The position numbers were made by a program, and so were the translations under genes. This document shows positions 37,442 through 46,116 of a DNA stretch of 64,000 bases, in pieces (positions within the stretch are counted from its first letter, which is position 1; each line of letters opens with the position of its first letter). Source of the DNA: SAR116 cluster bacterium AG-390-L20 (lineage in GTDB: Bacteria; Pseudomonadota; Alphaproteobacteria; Puniceispirillales; Marisalimonadaceae). A model generated the notes under the pieces. It worked only from the letters and a program-made list of their open reading frames with translations, was not told the origin of the DNA and did no database searches. Location of the stretch: contig QCHB01000007.1 of assembly GCA_003278095.1 (NCBI GenBank), positions 1-64,000 on the forward strand. The letters run 5' to 3'.

Positions 37442-37552
37442 TTTTACTCCCGAAATTTTAAATTTGTATATGTGATAAAAGACTTGTAGTAATAAATAAC
37501 AACTAAATACTTCTTATTCAATAATTAAGTTCCTTTTGAACACTATTTTTGT

Positions 37553-38446
37553 ATGAAAATATTCACTAATGCACATTTTTTATTAACCTTAACTTCTTTG
37601 TTTTGGGCTTTTAATACAATTGCAGGCAGGGCAGCAGTAGATGAAGTTTCACCATTGCTTGTCGTAAGCGTCAGATGGTTTTTTGTATCAATTTTATTAA
37701 CTTTTTTATGTAGAAAAGAGTTATTTGAAACTTGGAAAGTTCTAAAATATAGATTCAAATGGTTAGTTATTATGGGCTTGTTTGGTTTTACTAGTTTCAA
37801 CTCTTTTTATTATATTGCCGCACATGATACTATAGCTATAAATCTAGGATTAGTTCAAGGTACCATGCCTGCTTTTATAATAATTATATCTAGAATTTGG
37901 TTAAAAGAAAAAATAAATATACCCCAACTAATTGGTGTAATCATTACATTTGTTGCTGTTTTGTTAGTTGTAAGTTCAGGAAATCTCTATGCACTTATGA
38001 AACTTCAATTAAACAAAGGAGATATTGTGATGATATTTGCTTGTACTTTATATGCTGTTTATGCTGTAGGGCTTAGAAAAAAACCTAAAATTGGAGCTTT
38101 AGTTTTACTTACATTCTTTTCGTATGTAGCATTTATTGGATCTTTACCTGGATTATTTTATGAAACTTTCACTAGCAATTTAGTTTTGCCAGGTATGAAA
38201 GGTATAATCATTTTAAGTATTATAATTATCTTTCCATCTTTTTTAGCGCAAATATTTTTTATGAAAGGAGTTGAAAAAATTGGACCAGCAAGATCAGGTC
38301 TTTATACTAACCTAGTACCTGTGTTTGCTTCTATTTTAGCTGTTCTTCTTCTTGGTGAGTTATTCAAATTGTATCACTTAATTTCTTTAATTTTAATTTT
38401 CTTAGGAATTTATATGTTTGAAAAAAAGAGAGAGCAGGTTAATTAA
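37553..38446 (+). CDS. EamA-family (DMT) transporter
   Basis: The 297 aa protein has two EamA repeats with about ten helices (FLLTLTSLFWAFNTIAGRAAVDEVSPLLVVSVRWFF; SRIWLKEKINIPQLIGVIITFVAVLLVVSSG; VFASILAVLLLGELFKLYHLISLILIFLGIYMFEKK). It is the fourth EamA gene within 11 kb, divergent from the molybdenum hydroxylase operon and sharing its 111 bp control region. A link to export of that enzyme's product is inference. Confidence 0.88.
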   Translation: MKIFTNAHFLLTLTSLFWAFNTIAGRAAVDEVSPLLVVSVRWFFVSILLTFLCRKELFETWKVLKYRFKWLVIMGLFGFTSFNSFYYIAAHDTIAINLGLVQGTMPAFIIIISRIWLKEKINIPQLIGVIITFVAVLLVVSSGNLYALMKLQLNKGDIVMIFACTLYAVYAVGLRKKPKIGALVLLTFFSYVAFIGSLPGLFYETFTSNLVLPGMKGIIILSIIIIFPSFLAQIFFMKGVEKIGPARSGLYTNLVPVFASILAVLLLGELFKLYHLISLILIFLGIYMFEKKREQVN

Positions 38447-38497
38447 GTAAATTAATTAAAATTTTTTTTTAATAATGTTATTGAATGGTTATAATTT

Positions 38498-38686
38498 ATG
38501 TTTTTAGATTTATCATACAGCTCTATACAAGGTTTAATTTTATTGGTTGCACTTATTTTTTCTGGCCGAGCCTTTAGAGAGAATTGGATAAAAAAAGGCA
38601 AAAATTGGATTTATAAATCTTGGTTCTTTGGATTAATTTCCTCTTTATCATTTTTAATATTAGCACTTATACCAATGAAAGGATAA
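38498..38686 (+). CDS. Small two-helix membrane protein, unknown function
   Basis: The 62 aa ORF encodes two hydrophobic stretches (IQGLILLVALIFSG, about 10-23, and SWFFGLISSLSFLILALIP, about 42-60) separated by a basic loop (RENWIKKGKNW), giving a hairpin with the loop probably cytoplasmic. I do not recognise the family. It is on + between an EamA gene and the convergent nqrM (4 bp apart). The reading frame fills the gap neatly and has plausible composition, so it is probably real. Confidence 0.55.
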   Translation: MFLDLSYSSIQGLILLVALIFSGRAFRENWIKKGKNWIYKSWFFGLISSLSFLILALIPMKG

Positions 38687-38690
38687 AAAG

Positions 38691-38897
38691 TTATTTATTT
38701 CTTTTGCAATTTAGTTGGTCAATAAGAGGATTATTAGGATCAATATCCTTATTACATATTGAGCACTTATCTGATCCAGAAATTACATTAAGACCACCAC
38801 AACTGCCTTTAATGTTTTTACCCATTAACATTACACCAAGTGACATTAATATTAGGATTATAGAAAGGAGTATAAATGTTATAAAAAAAATTTCCAT
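38691..38897 (-). CDS. nqrM: Na+-NQR maturation protein NqrM
   Basis: NqrM (DUF539) is a small membrane protein needed to assemble Na+-NQR, probably by delivering iron to the cysteine site shared by NqrD and NqrE. The 68 aa have one N-terminal helix (about 2-25) followed by the diagnostic NIKGSCGGLNVI and a CSICNKDID cysteine pair. It follows apbE on the same strand (38 bp gap), and both are divergent from nqrABCDEF. Usual order elsewhere is nqrA-F, apbE, nqrM on one strand. Confidence 0.92.
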   Translation of the reverse strand: MEIFFITFILLSIILILMSLGVMLMGKNIKGSCGGLNVISGSDKCSICNKDIDPNNPLIDQLNCKRNK

Positions 38898-38935
38898 ATA
38901 GTTCTAATACGTTATTATGAGATTAAATTCAATTT

Positions 38936-39958
38936 TTACTTATTTAAATTTTTAAACTGGCTACTTTTAATTTTCAATAATTTATCTTCTACTTCATCCA
39001 CAAACATAACGGCAATTTTTTCATTTTCTGCAACCTTTAATCCTACTTTACTTCCCATAGCAAGCATTGCTGTTGCCCATCCGTCGGCACTCATTGCATT
39101 TTTATATACTACTGTCACTGATTTTGTTGAGTGTGTAATCGGCATCCCATTTTTAGGATTTAAAATATGTGAATATTTTGTTCCATTTTTTGAAAAGTAA
39201 TTTTTATAATCGCCTGAAGTAGCTACTCCTTTATTTGATACAGTAATAATCTCTTTAATCAACTTCTCATCTAATTTTGGATTTTCTATTCCAATTACCC
39301 AATCTGTATTATTTTTATTATGCCCTTTTACAAATATATCCCCTCCAATATCAATGATATAATTTTTTATATTTAGATCATCTAATGTTTTAGCAATAAT
39401 ATCTATTCCGTAACCTTTACCTATAGCTGATAAATTTAGTTTAATATTTTCATTTTTTTTTAATAATTGATTTTTCGAGTTAATGTGTAGCAGTTTATTT
39501 TGATTAACTAAGGTTAGAGTGTCTTTTATTTTATCTTTACTTGGTACTCTTTCAATAGTGTTGTTTTTTGAATAACCAAACCCCCATAATTCTATCAATG
39601 GATCTAATGTTAAATCAAAATATCCATTACTTTTATCATTTATAATAATTGCCTCTTTGAAAACATTTATTAAATCATTAGAGATACTGATTGGTTCTGT
39701 AGTTCTATTATTATTTAACTGGCTAATTTCTGAAGTTTCATCCCAATTAGATAAAATTTTATTAGCTTTAGACAAAGCATCTTTAATCTCTAATTGTAAT
39801 TTTTCTTTCGTTATAGTTTTTGGAATGTCTACTAAGCTTATTAAATAATAAGTACCCATAGTATTACCTTTAAGGTCAATATTATGGTTTTTATTTTCAG
39901 CACATGATGATAATAACAAATAAAGAATTATATATATAAAAAAATTAAAGTATGACAT
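38936..39958 (-). CDS. apbE: FAD:protein FMN transferase ApbE (lipoprotein)
   Basis: ApbE covalently attaches FMN through a phosphoester to threonines in NqrB and NqrC. The 340 aa begin with a lipoprotein signal ending in the lipobox LLLSSC (Cys about 19), placing it on the periplasmic face. Family motifs are GNTMGTYYLISL, FDLTLDPLIELWGFG, INLSAIGKGYGIDIIAKTL, DIGGDIFVKG and the C-terminal THSTKSVTVVYKNAMSADGWATAMLAMG with the metal-binding Asp. It is divergent from its target operon nqrABCDEF over 237 bp. Confidence 0.95.
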   Translation of the reverse strand: MSYFNFFIYIILYLLLSSCAENKNHNIDLKGNTMGTYYLISLVDIPKTITKEKLQLEIKDALSKANKILSNWDETSEISQLNNNRTTEPISISNDLINVFKEAIIINDKSNGYFDLTLDPLIELWGFGYSKNNTIERVPSKDKIKDTLTLVNQNKLLHINSKNQLLKKNENIKLNLSAIGKGYGIDIIAKTLDDLNIKNYIIDIGGDIFVKGHNKNNTDWVIGIENPKLDEKLIKEIITVSNKGVATSGDYKNYFSKNGTKYSHILNPKNGMPITHSTKSVTVVYKNAMSADGWATAMLAMGSKVGLKVAENEKIAVMFVDEVEDKLLKIKSSQFKNLNK

Positions 39959-40102
39959 TACGAGTAATTACTATTTCATAAGATTTTCATAAACTAATAC
40001 ATTATAAATTGAATGATTGTTAGTTTAAATTGTCCATTTTTAAAGCATATCAATTTAATATTTAAAAATTAAAAAAAAACTCAAAAAAATCTATATATAA
40101 CC

Positions 40103-40132
40103 TTGTTTTTTTTTTAATACATTATATATAAA
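40103..40132 (+). promoter_or_regulatory. Possible promoter of nqr operon
   Basis: TTGTTT at 40103-40108, an 18 bp spacer containing a long T-run, then TATAAA at 40127-40132, about 64 bp upstream of the nqrA ATG. It lies in the 237 bp apbE-nqrA divergent spacer, which otherwise holds only A/T-rich sequence with long homopolymer runs. Confidence 0.4.
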
Positions 40133-40195
40133 TCTTATTTAATAGAAGTATACATAATCCTCATTTTTCAAGTTTTAAAGGCTAAATAATTTTTA

Positions 40196-41539
40196 ATGAA
40201 AAAATTCAAATTAAAAAAAGGTTTAGACTTACCGATATTGGGAATTCCGAAGCAAGTTATTAATGATATTGAACATCCTAGGTCAGTTGCTGTATTAGGA
40301 CCTGAATACAATGGTCTTAAACCTAAAATGCTTATCAATGTTGGTGACAGTGTTGTTAGAGGTACTCCACTTTTTTGCCACAAAGACCATCAAGAAATTT
40401 CGTACGTCTCTCCCTGCAAAGGAAAAGTTTCAGAAATTAATAGAGGCGAAAAAAGAGTTCTTTTAAGCGTTGTAATAGAAGTTGAAGATTTTGCTCATAA
40501 GGGAATAGCGATAACAAAATTACATTCTAAGATTAAAAATAAGACTGAATTTATTAAAAATTGCTTGTTTGATAGTGGTTTATGGACTTCATTCCTAACA
40601 AGGCCTTATTCAAAGGTTCCAGCAAGTGATTCAAAACCTTCTTCAATTTTTGTTACGGCTATGGACACTGAGCCGTTATGCCCAGACGCAGAATTAATCA
40701 TTAATAATGATTTAAAAGCTTTTAATGAAGGCGTCAAAAAGATTTCTTCCCTTACAGATGGTGAGGTTTTCATTTGTAAAAAAGAAAATAGCGGTATTAA
40801 ATTTAGTGAATTTGAAACATACGAATTTGCAGGTCCGCACCCTGCTGGTTTGCCAGGAACGCACATGCACTTTCTTGATCCTCCAAACTCTGACAAAACT
40901 GTATGGTCAATTGGATATCAAGATGTTATAGCTATAGGTAAACTATTTTCAACGGGCTTTATTAATATAGATCGCATTGTATCCATTGCAGGACCTCTTG
41001 CCAACAACCCAAGATTAGTTAAAACAGTTTTAGGTGCATCTTTAGATGATATACTTGAAGGTGAATACCCAAAAACTGAAAATTGTAGAGTAATTTCAGG
41101 TTCAGTCTTGTCTGGATTTCATGCTGTTGATGATTTGGCTTTTTTAGGAAAATATTCTCGTCAAATAACAATTATAAAAGAAGATAAAGAAAAACATTTT
41201 TTTGGTTGGATTAAACCACAGCCTAGCAAATTTTCTGTAATGCCAGTTTTACTATCAGCGTTTAGTTTTTTTAAGTTATTTAATTTAACGTCAAATCTAA
41301 ATGGTGGTAGAAGGGCAATGGTCCCTACAGGTGTCTTTGAAACTTTAATGCCACAAGACCTTTTACCTACCCAATTATTAAGATCATTGTTGGTTATGGA
41401 TACTGACGTTGCTCAGTCTTTAGGTGCTTTAGAATTAGACGAAGAAGACGTGGCTTTATGCACTTTTGCTTGTCCTGCTAAATATGAATATGGTGTAGCT
41501 TTAAGAGAAAGTCTTCAAAAAATTGAGAAAGAAGGTTAA
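40196..41539 (+). CDS. nqrA: Na+-translocating NADH:quinone reductase subunit A
   Basis: NqrA is the peripheral cytoplasmic subunit of the sodium-pumping NADH:ubiquinone oxidoreductase. The 447 aa match the family. Visible signatures are KKGLDLPILGIPKQ at the N-terminus, FCHKDHQEISYVSPCKGKVSEINRGEKRVL (RnfC-like barrel), GPHPAGLPGTHMHFLDP and GGRRAMVPTGVFETLMPQDLLPTQLLRSLLV. It is the first of six genes in canonical order nqrABCDEF, with 3 bp to nqrB. Confidence 0.97.
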   Translation: MKKFKLKKGLDLPILGIPKQVINDIEHPRSVAVLGPEYNGLKPKMLINVGDSVVRGTPLFCHKDHQEISYVSPCKGKVSEINRGEKRVLLSVVIEVEDFAHKGIAITKLHSKIKNKTEFIKNCLFDSGLWTSFLTRPYSKVPASDSKPSSIFVTAMDTEPLCPDAELIINNDLKAFNEGVKKISSLTDGEVFICKKENSGIKFSEFETYEFAGPHPAGLPGTHMHFLDPPNSDKTVWSIGYQDVIAIGKLFSTGFINIDRIVSIAGPLANNPRLVKTVLGASLDDILEGEYPKTENCRVISGSVLSGFHAVDDLAFLGKYSRQITIIKEDKEKHFFGWIKPQPSKFSVMPVLLSAFSFFKLFNLTSNLNGGRRAMVPTGVFETLMPQDLLPTQLLRSLLVMDTDVAQSLGALELDEEDVALCTFACPAKYEYGVALRESLQKIEKEG

Positions 41540-41542
41540 TTA

Positions 41543-42751
41543 ATGTCATTACGTAGTTATTTCAATTCTATTGAACCTCATTTTGGAAGAGGTGGAAAAT
41601 ATGAAAAATATTATCCAATCTTTGAAATGGTTGAGACAATATTTTTTACAAGTAATACTGTAACAAAAGTTGCTCCTCATGCTAGAAGTTTTGTTGATAT
41701 GAAAAGAGTAATGACTTACGTCGTTATATCTACAATACCCTGCATATTATGGGCTCTATATAATACCGGCTTTCAAACCAACACAGCTTTAGCTTCAGTT
41801 GGTTCAAATGGTGAAATAGGTTGGAGAATTGCTCTTTTAAAATTAACAGGAATTGGACTCGATCCACAAAGCCTTTTATCTAACGTTTCTCATGGTTTAT
41901 TATATTTTCTTCCAATTTATCTAACAACTCTGATTGCAGGTGGTATATGTGAAGTCACGTTTGCTACAATAAGAGGACATGAGGTTAATGAAGGTTTTTT
42001 AGTTTCTTCTATGCTTTTTGCGCTAACTTTACCCGCATCTACTCCATTATGGCAAGTTGCTCTCGGCATAGCCTTTGGAGTAGTTGTTGGAAAAGAGGTA
42101 TTTGGGGGGACAGGTAAAAACTTCCTTAATCCTGCCCTTACAGGTCGTGCCTTTTTATATTTTGCTTATCCAGCTTACATGTCAGGTGATTCAATTTGGA
42201 CACCAGTTGACGGTTACTCTGCTGCCACTTCCTTAGGTATCTCCGCTTCAGAAGGTTATGGAAGTCTTAGTAATTATGGAATAACTTGGCTAGACGCATT
42301 CTTAGGTAATATTCAAGGATCATTAGGCGAAACTTCAACGCTGGCAATAGGTATGGGGTTAGTTTTTCTTTTGATGACAAAGATAGCTAACTATAGAATG
42401 ATAGTTGGATGTTTGTTAGGTATGATAATCTTTTCTTCTTTTTTAAATTGGGTTGGTTCTGATACCAACCCTATGTTTAGCATGCCGTGGTATTGGCATT
42501 TAGTAATTGGTAGTTACGCCTTTGGTTTAGTATTTATGGTCACAGAGCCAGTTTCTGCTAGTCACACTAACATGGGTCGTTATATATACGGAGCTTTGAT
42601 TGGTTTCATGGTTGTGATGATAAGAGTTTTAAACCCAGCATTTCCAGAGGGAATGATGTTAGCGATTTTATTTGGAAATATTTTTGCTCCATTGATAGAT
42701 CATTTTGTAGTAATGGCAAACATCAAAAGAAGGGCTAAATTAAGTGTCTGA
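41543..42751 (+). CDS. nqrB: Na+-NQR subunit B
   Basis: NqrB is the large membrane subunit carrying riboflavin and covalent FMN, and forms the Na+ path. The 402 aa have about ten helices with the RnfD/NqrB motifs KVAPHARSFVDMKRVMTYVV, GGTGKNFLNPALTGRAFLYFAYP and MVTEPVSASHTN. The flavinylation site is VDGYSAATSLG, with Thr229 as probable FMN acceptor; it has Ala where the usual motif has Gly (SGAT). It overlaps nqrC by 8 bp. Confidence 0.97.
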   Translation: MSLRSYFNSIEPHFGRGGKYEKYYPIFEMVETIFFTSNTVTKVAPHARSFVDMKRVMTYVVISTIPCILWALYNTGFQTNTALASVGSNGEIGWRIALLKLTGIGLDPQSLLSNVSHGLLYFLPIYLTTLIAGGICEVTFATIRGHEVNEGFLVSSMLFALTLPASTPLWQVALGIAFGVVVGKEVFGGTGKNFLNPALTGRAFLYFAYPAYMSGDSIWTPVDGYSAATSLGISASEGYGSLSNYGITWLDAFLGNIQGSLGETSTLAIGMGLVFLLMTKIANYRMIVGCLLGMIIFSSFLNWVGSDTNPMFSMPWYWHLVIGSYAFGLVFMVTEPVSASHTNMGRYIYGALIGFMVVMIRVLNPAFPEGMMLAILFGNIFAPLIDHFVVMANIKRRAKLSV

Positions 42752-43535
42752 ATCAAACAATATATTTACAAAATTTAAAAATATGCCTGTTGATGGTATT
42801 GTCAAAACAGTTATAGTTGCAACTGCTTTATGCTTTGTTTGTTCTATGGTTGTTTCTTTTGCTGCTGTAAACCTTAAGTCTATACAGGAAGTTAATAAAG
42901 CAATTGATAAGCAAAAAAATATTTTGCAAGTGGCGGGTGTTTATCATGAGGGTATTGATGTAAATAAAACATTTTCTTCATTCCAACCACTAGTAGTTGA
43001 TCTTAACAGTGGTAAGTTTACTGATAAATTTGACCCATCCATTTTTGATGATAAAAAAGCAGCTCAGGATCCATTGCTAAGTGTATCCCTTGAAAATGAT
43101 CCTGCATCTATAGGAAGAAGAACTAACTATGCTACTATTTATCTCTTAAAAAAAGATGATGGATCTTTGGATAAGGTTATTCTACCTATCCATGGATATG
43201 GTTTATGGTCTACATTATACGGCTTTATTGCATTAGAAGATAATCTTAATGATATTTTTGGTCTTCAATTTTACCAACATGCTGAAACACCTGGTTTAGG
43301 TGCTGAAGTTGATAATCCTAAATGGAAAGCTCAGTGGAAAGGTAAAAAGTTAAATAATGAAAATGGCGAATTAATGATACAAGTTGCTAAAACTCAAAAA
43401 TATAAAGATCATCATATTGATGCATTAGCAGGGGCCACACTTACTTCTAATGGCGTAGATAATCTAGTAAAGTTTTGGATGGGTAAAGATGGCTTTCAAA
43501 AATTTCTTAATAATTTAAAAAATGGAGCGGCTTAA
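42744..43535 (+). CDS. nqrC: Na+-NQR subunit C
   Basis: NqrC has one N-terminal membrane helix (about 20-45) and a periplasmic domain bearing covalent FMN. In the 263 aa, [14 protein letters not shown] and [23 protein letters not shown] are typical, and [15 protein letters not shown] contains the FMN acceptor Thr232. The residue before GAT is Ala instead of the usual Ser/Thr of the ApbE target motif (DxxSGAT). It shares one base with nqrD (TAATG). Confidence 0.97.
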   Translation: MSESNNIFTKFKNMPVDGIVKTVIVATALCFVCSMVVSFAAVNLKSIQEVNKAIDKQKNILQVAGVYHEGIDVNKTFSSFQPLVVDLNSGKFTDKFDPSIFDDKKAAQDPLLSVSLENDPASIGRRTNYATIYLLKKDDGSLDKVILPIHGYGLWSTLYGFIALEDNLNDIFGLQFYQHAETPGLGAEVDNPKWKAQWKGKKLNNENGELMIQVAKTQKYKDHHIDALAGATLTSNGVDNLVKFWMGKDGFQKFLNNLKNGAA

Positions 43536-44188
43536 TGTCACAGACTAGAAAACAATTACTAGTCGATCCTCTAGTTGATAATAATCCTATAACCCTTCAG
43601 GTCTTGGGTATTTGCTCAGCTTTAGCAGTAACATCTTCTTTGAATGTAGCTTTTGTCATGTCTTTAGCTGTCATTGCTGTTACTGGATTTTCCTCCTTAT
43701 TTATATCCTTTCTTAGAAATTATATTCCAAACTCCATAAGAATAATTGTCCAGATGGTTATAATAGCTTCTCTTGTTATCCTTGTTGATCAAATAATAAA
43801 AGCTTATGCTTATGAAATATCGAAAACCTTATCTGTGTTTGTTGGATTAATAATAACAAACTGTATTGTTATGGGAAGAGCAGAAGCGTTTGCTATGAAA
43901 AACACTCCTTTCAATTCTTTTGTAGATGGAGTTGGAAATGGATTAGGTTACAGCTTGTTATTAATGTGCGTAGGGGTAGTACGAGAACTTTTTGGTTCAG
44001 GTACATTATTTGGAATTACCATTTTAGACCCAGTTAACAATGGTGGGTGGTATGTTCCCAATGGTTTATTATTATTGCCGCCATCTGCGTTTTTTATAAT
44101 TGGTTTTTTAATTTGGGGTGTGCGTTCATGGAAGAAATCACAAGTCGAAGCTCGTGAGTATAAAATACAATCATTAGAGGTCCATTAA
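43535..44188 (+). CDS. nqrD: Na+-NQR subunit D
   Basis: NqrD is a six-helix inner-membrane subunit that, with NqrE, holds an iron centre in the membrane. The 217 aa include [20 protein letters not shown] with the first cysteine, [22 protein letters not shown] with the second, and [28 protein letters not shown]. Length and topology match the RnfE/NqrD family. Starts overlap with the stops of neighbours on both sides by one base. Confidence 0.97.
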   Translation: MSQTRKQLLVDPLVDNNPITLQVLGICSALAVTSSLNVAFVMSLAVIAVTGFSSLFISFLRNYIPNSIRIIVQMVIIASLVILVDQIIKAYAYEISKTLSVFVGLIITNCIVMGRAEAFAMKNTPFNSFVDGVGNGLGYSLLLMCVGVVRELFGSGTLFGITILDPVNNGGWYVPNGLLLLPPSAFFIIGFLIWGVRSWKKSQVEAREYKIQSLEVH

Positions 44189-44796
44189 TGGAAGCCTTAA
44201 TTTCATTAGCTGTAAAAGCAATATTTGTTGAAAATCTTGCACTTTCCTTTTTTCTTGGTATGTGTACATTTATTGCTGTATCTAAAAAAATTTCTACAGC
44301 TATTGGTTTAGGCATTTCAGTAATGATAGTGCAATCTATAACTGTTCCAGCTAATAATATTATATTATCATATTTGCTTAAGCCTGGGGCTTTAGCGTGG
44401 GCAGGTTTTCCTAATGTTGATTTGACATTTTTAGGATTGATATCTTATATTGGTGTTATTGCAGCATTAGTTCAAATTTTAGAGATGATTTTAGACAAAT
44501 ATTTTCCACCTTTGTATAACGCTTTAGGTATATTTTTGCCATTAATAACGGTAAATTGCGCGATTTTAGGTGGTTCATTATTTATGGTTGAAAGAGATTA
44601 TAATTTTTCTGAGGCTACAACCTATGGAATAGCATCTGGTTTTGGTTGGGCTTTAGCTATAGCTACAATGGCGGGCGTTAGAGAAAAGCTAAAATATAGT
44701 GATATTCCAGATGGTCTACAAGGCTTAGGTATCACATTCATTACTGCTGGATTAATGGCTATGGCTTTTATGTGTTTTTCTGGTGTTAAACTTTAA
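44188..44796 (+). CDS. nqrE: Na+-NQR subunit E
   Basis: NqrE is the inverted-topology partner of NqrD. The 202 aa, six-helix protein has [82 protein letters not shown], and the C-terminal [38 protein letters not shown]. Cysteines in GMCTF and TVNCAILGG provide the remaining iron ligands. It lies 12 bp before nqrF. Confidence 0.97.
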   Translation: MEALISLAVKAIFVENLALSFFLGMCTFIAVSKKISTAIGLGISVMIVQSITVPANNIILSYLLKPGALAWAGFPNVDLTFLGLISYIGVIAALVQILEMILDKYFPPLYNALGIFLPLITVNCAILGGSLFMVERDYNFSEATTYGIASGFGWALAIATMAGVREKLKYSDIPDGLQGLGITFITAGLMAMAFMCFSGVKL

Positions 44797-44808
44797 GGAT
44801 TTAAATAA

Positions 44809-46029
44809 ATGGACACTTTTATTCTCGGTATAACTCTTTTTACAATGATTGTACTTACTTTAGTTTCAATAATAGTATTAGCCCGAAGTAAATTAGTTTC
44901 TTCTGGTGATGTTAATATTACTATTAATGGTGAAAAGATAGTAACAGTTCCTGCAGGGGGTAAATTATTACAAACATTGGCTTCTGAAAAACTTTTTGTA
45001 CCTTCAGCATGTGGCGGTGGCGGTACATGTGCTCAATGCAGAGTTAAAGTTCATGCCGGTGGTGGATCAATTCTTCCAACTGAACTAGGGCACATTAATA
45101 AAAGAGAAGCGTCATGTGGTGACAGATTATCTTGTCAAGTTGCAGTTAAGCAAGATATGCAAATTGAAGTTCCAGAAGAAGTTTTTGGTGTGAGAAAATG
45201 GAGATGTAAAGTTCGTAGTAACGACAACGTGGCTACATTTATAAAAGAATTAATATTAGAGTTACCAGAAGGTGAAGATGTAAATTTTCGTGCAGGGGGT
45301 TATATACAAATAGAGGCTCCAAAGTATTCTTTGTCTTATAAAGATTTTGACGTTGATAAAGAATATCATGAAGATTGGGACAGATTTAAAATATGGGATT
45401 TTAATGCCGAAAGTAATGAACCTATTGAAAGAGCTTATTCAATGGCTAATTGTCCTGCCGAAAAAGGTATAGTTATGTTAAATGTAAGAATAGCTTCACC
45501 TCCACCGGGTTCCTCAGGTATTCCAGCAGGTAAAATGTCATCATACATTTTTAATTTAAAAGCAGGTGATGAAGTTGTAATATCTGGACCTTTTGGTGAG
45601 TTTTATGCGAGAGAAACAGATAAAGAAATGGTTTTTATTGGAGGTGGAGCTGGTATGGCTCCGATGAGAAGTCATCTTTTTGATCAATTTAACAGAATAA
45701 AGACAAATCGCAAAGTAACTTTTTGGTACGGTGCCAGATCAAAGAAAGAGATGTTTTACGTAGAAGATTTTGATAAATTAGATAGAGATAACTCTAACTT
45801 TAGCTGGCATGTTGCTCTTTCAGACGCAATGCCTGAAGACAAATGGGAAGGCCATACTGGTTTTATACACAATGTGTTGTACGAACAATATTTAAAAGAT
45901 CATCCAGCCCCTGAGGACTGTGAATTTTATATGTGTGGTCCTCCAATGATGAACCAATCGGTTATTAATATGCTTCTTGACTTAGGTGTTGATAGAGAAG
46001 ATATTATGCTTGACGATTTTGGTGGATAA
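44809..46029 (+). CDS. nqrF: Na+-NQR subunit F (NADH dehydrogenase subunit)
   Basis: NqrF oxidises NADH through FAD and passes electrons to a 2Fe-2S cluster. The 406 aa protein has one N-terminal helix, a ferredoxin domain with [14 protein letters not shown] and RLSCQVAV (four ligand cysteines), FAD motif [16 protein letters not shown]-binding [16 protein letters not shown] and the terminal [21 protein letters not shown]. It completes an intact six-subunit enzyme; the NuoL-like gene follows after 87 bp. Confidence 0.98.
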   Translation: MDTFILGITLFTMIVLTLVSIIVLARSKLVSSGDVNITINGEKIVTVPAGGKLLQTLASEKLFVPSACGGGGTCAQCRVKVHAGGGSILPTELGHINKREASCGDRLSCQVAVKQDMQIEVPEEVFGVRKWRCKVRSNDNVATFIKELILELPEGEDVNFRAGGYIQIEAPKYSLSYKDFDVDKEYHEDWDRFKIWDFNAESNEPIERAYSMANCPAEKGIVMLNVRIASPPPGSSGIPAGKMSSYIFNLKAGDEVVISGPFGEFYARETDKEMVFIGGGAGMAPMRSHLFDQFNRIKTNRKVTFWYGARSKKEMFYVEDFDKLDRDNSNFSWHVALSDAMPEDKWEGHTGFIHNVLYEQYLKDHPAPEDCEFYMCGPPMMNQSVINMLLDLGVDREDIMLDDFGG

Positions 46030-46116
46030 TCATTAATCTAACAATTTATTAATTATTTAAATTAGCTAAAACCTGTTTTATTAAATATTTTGATATTAAA
46101 ATGTTAGAGTTGTAAT

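Noticed and set aside
40070-40135. Poly-A/poly-T runs upstream of nqrA as a terminator
   Set aside because: No hairpin precedes the T-run and the flanking genes diverge, so no terminator is expected here; the runs fit an AT-rich promoter.
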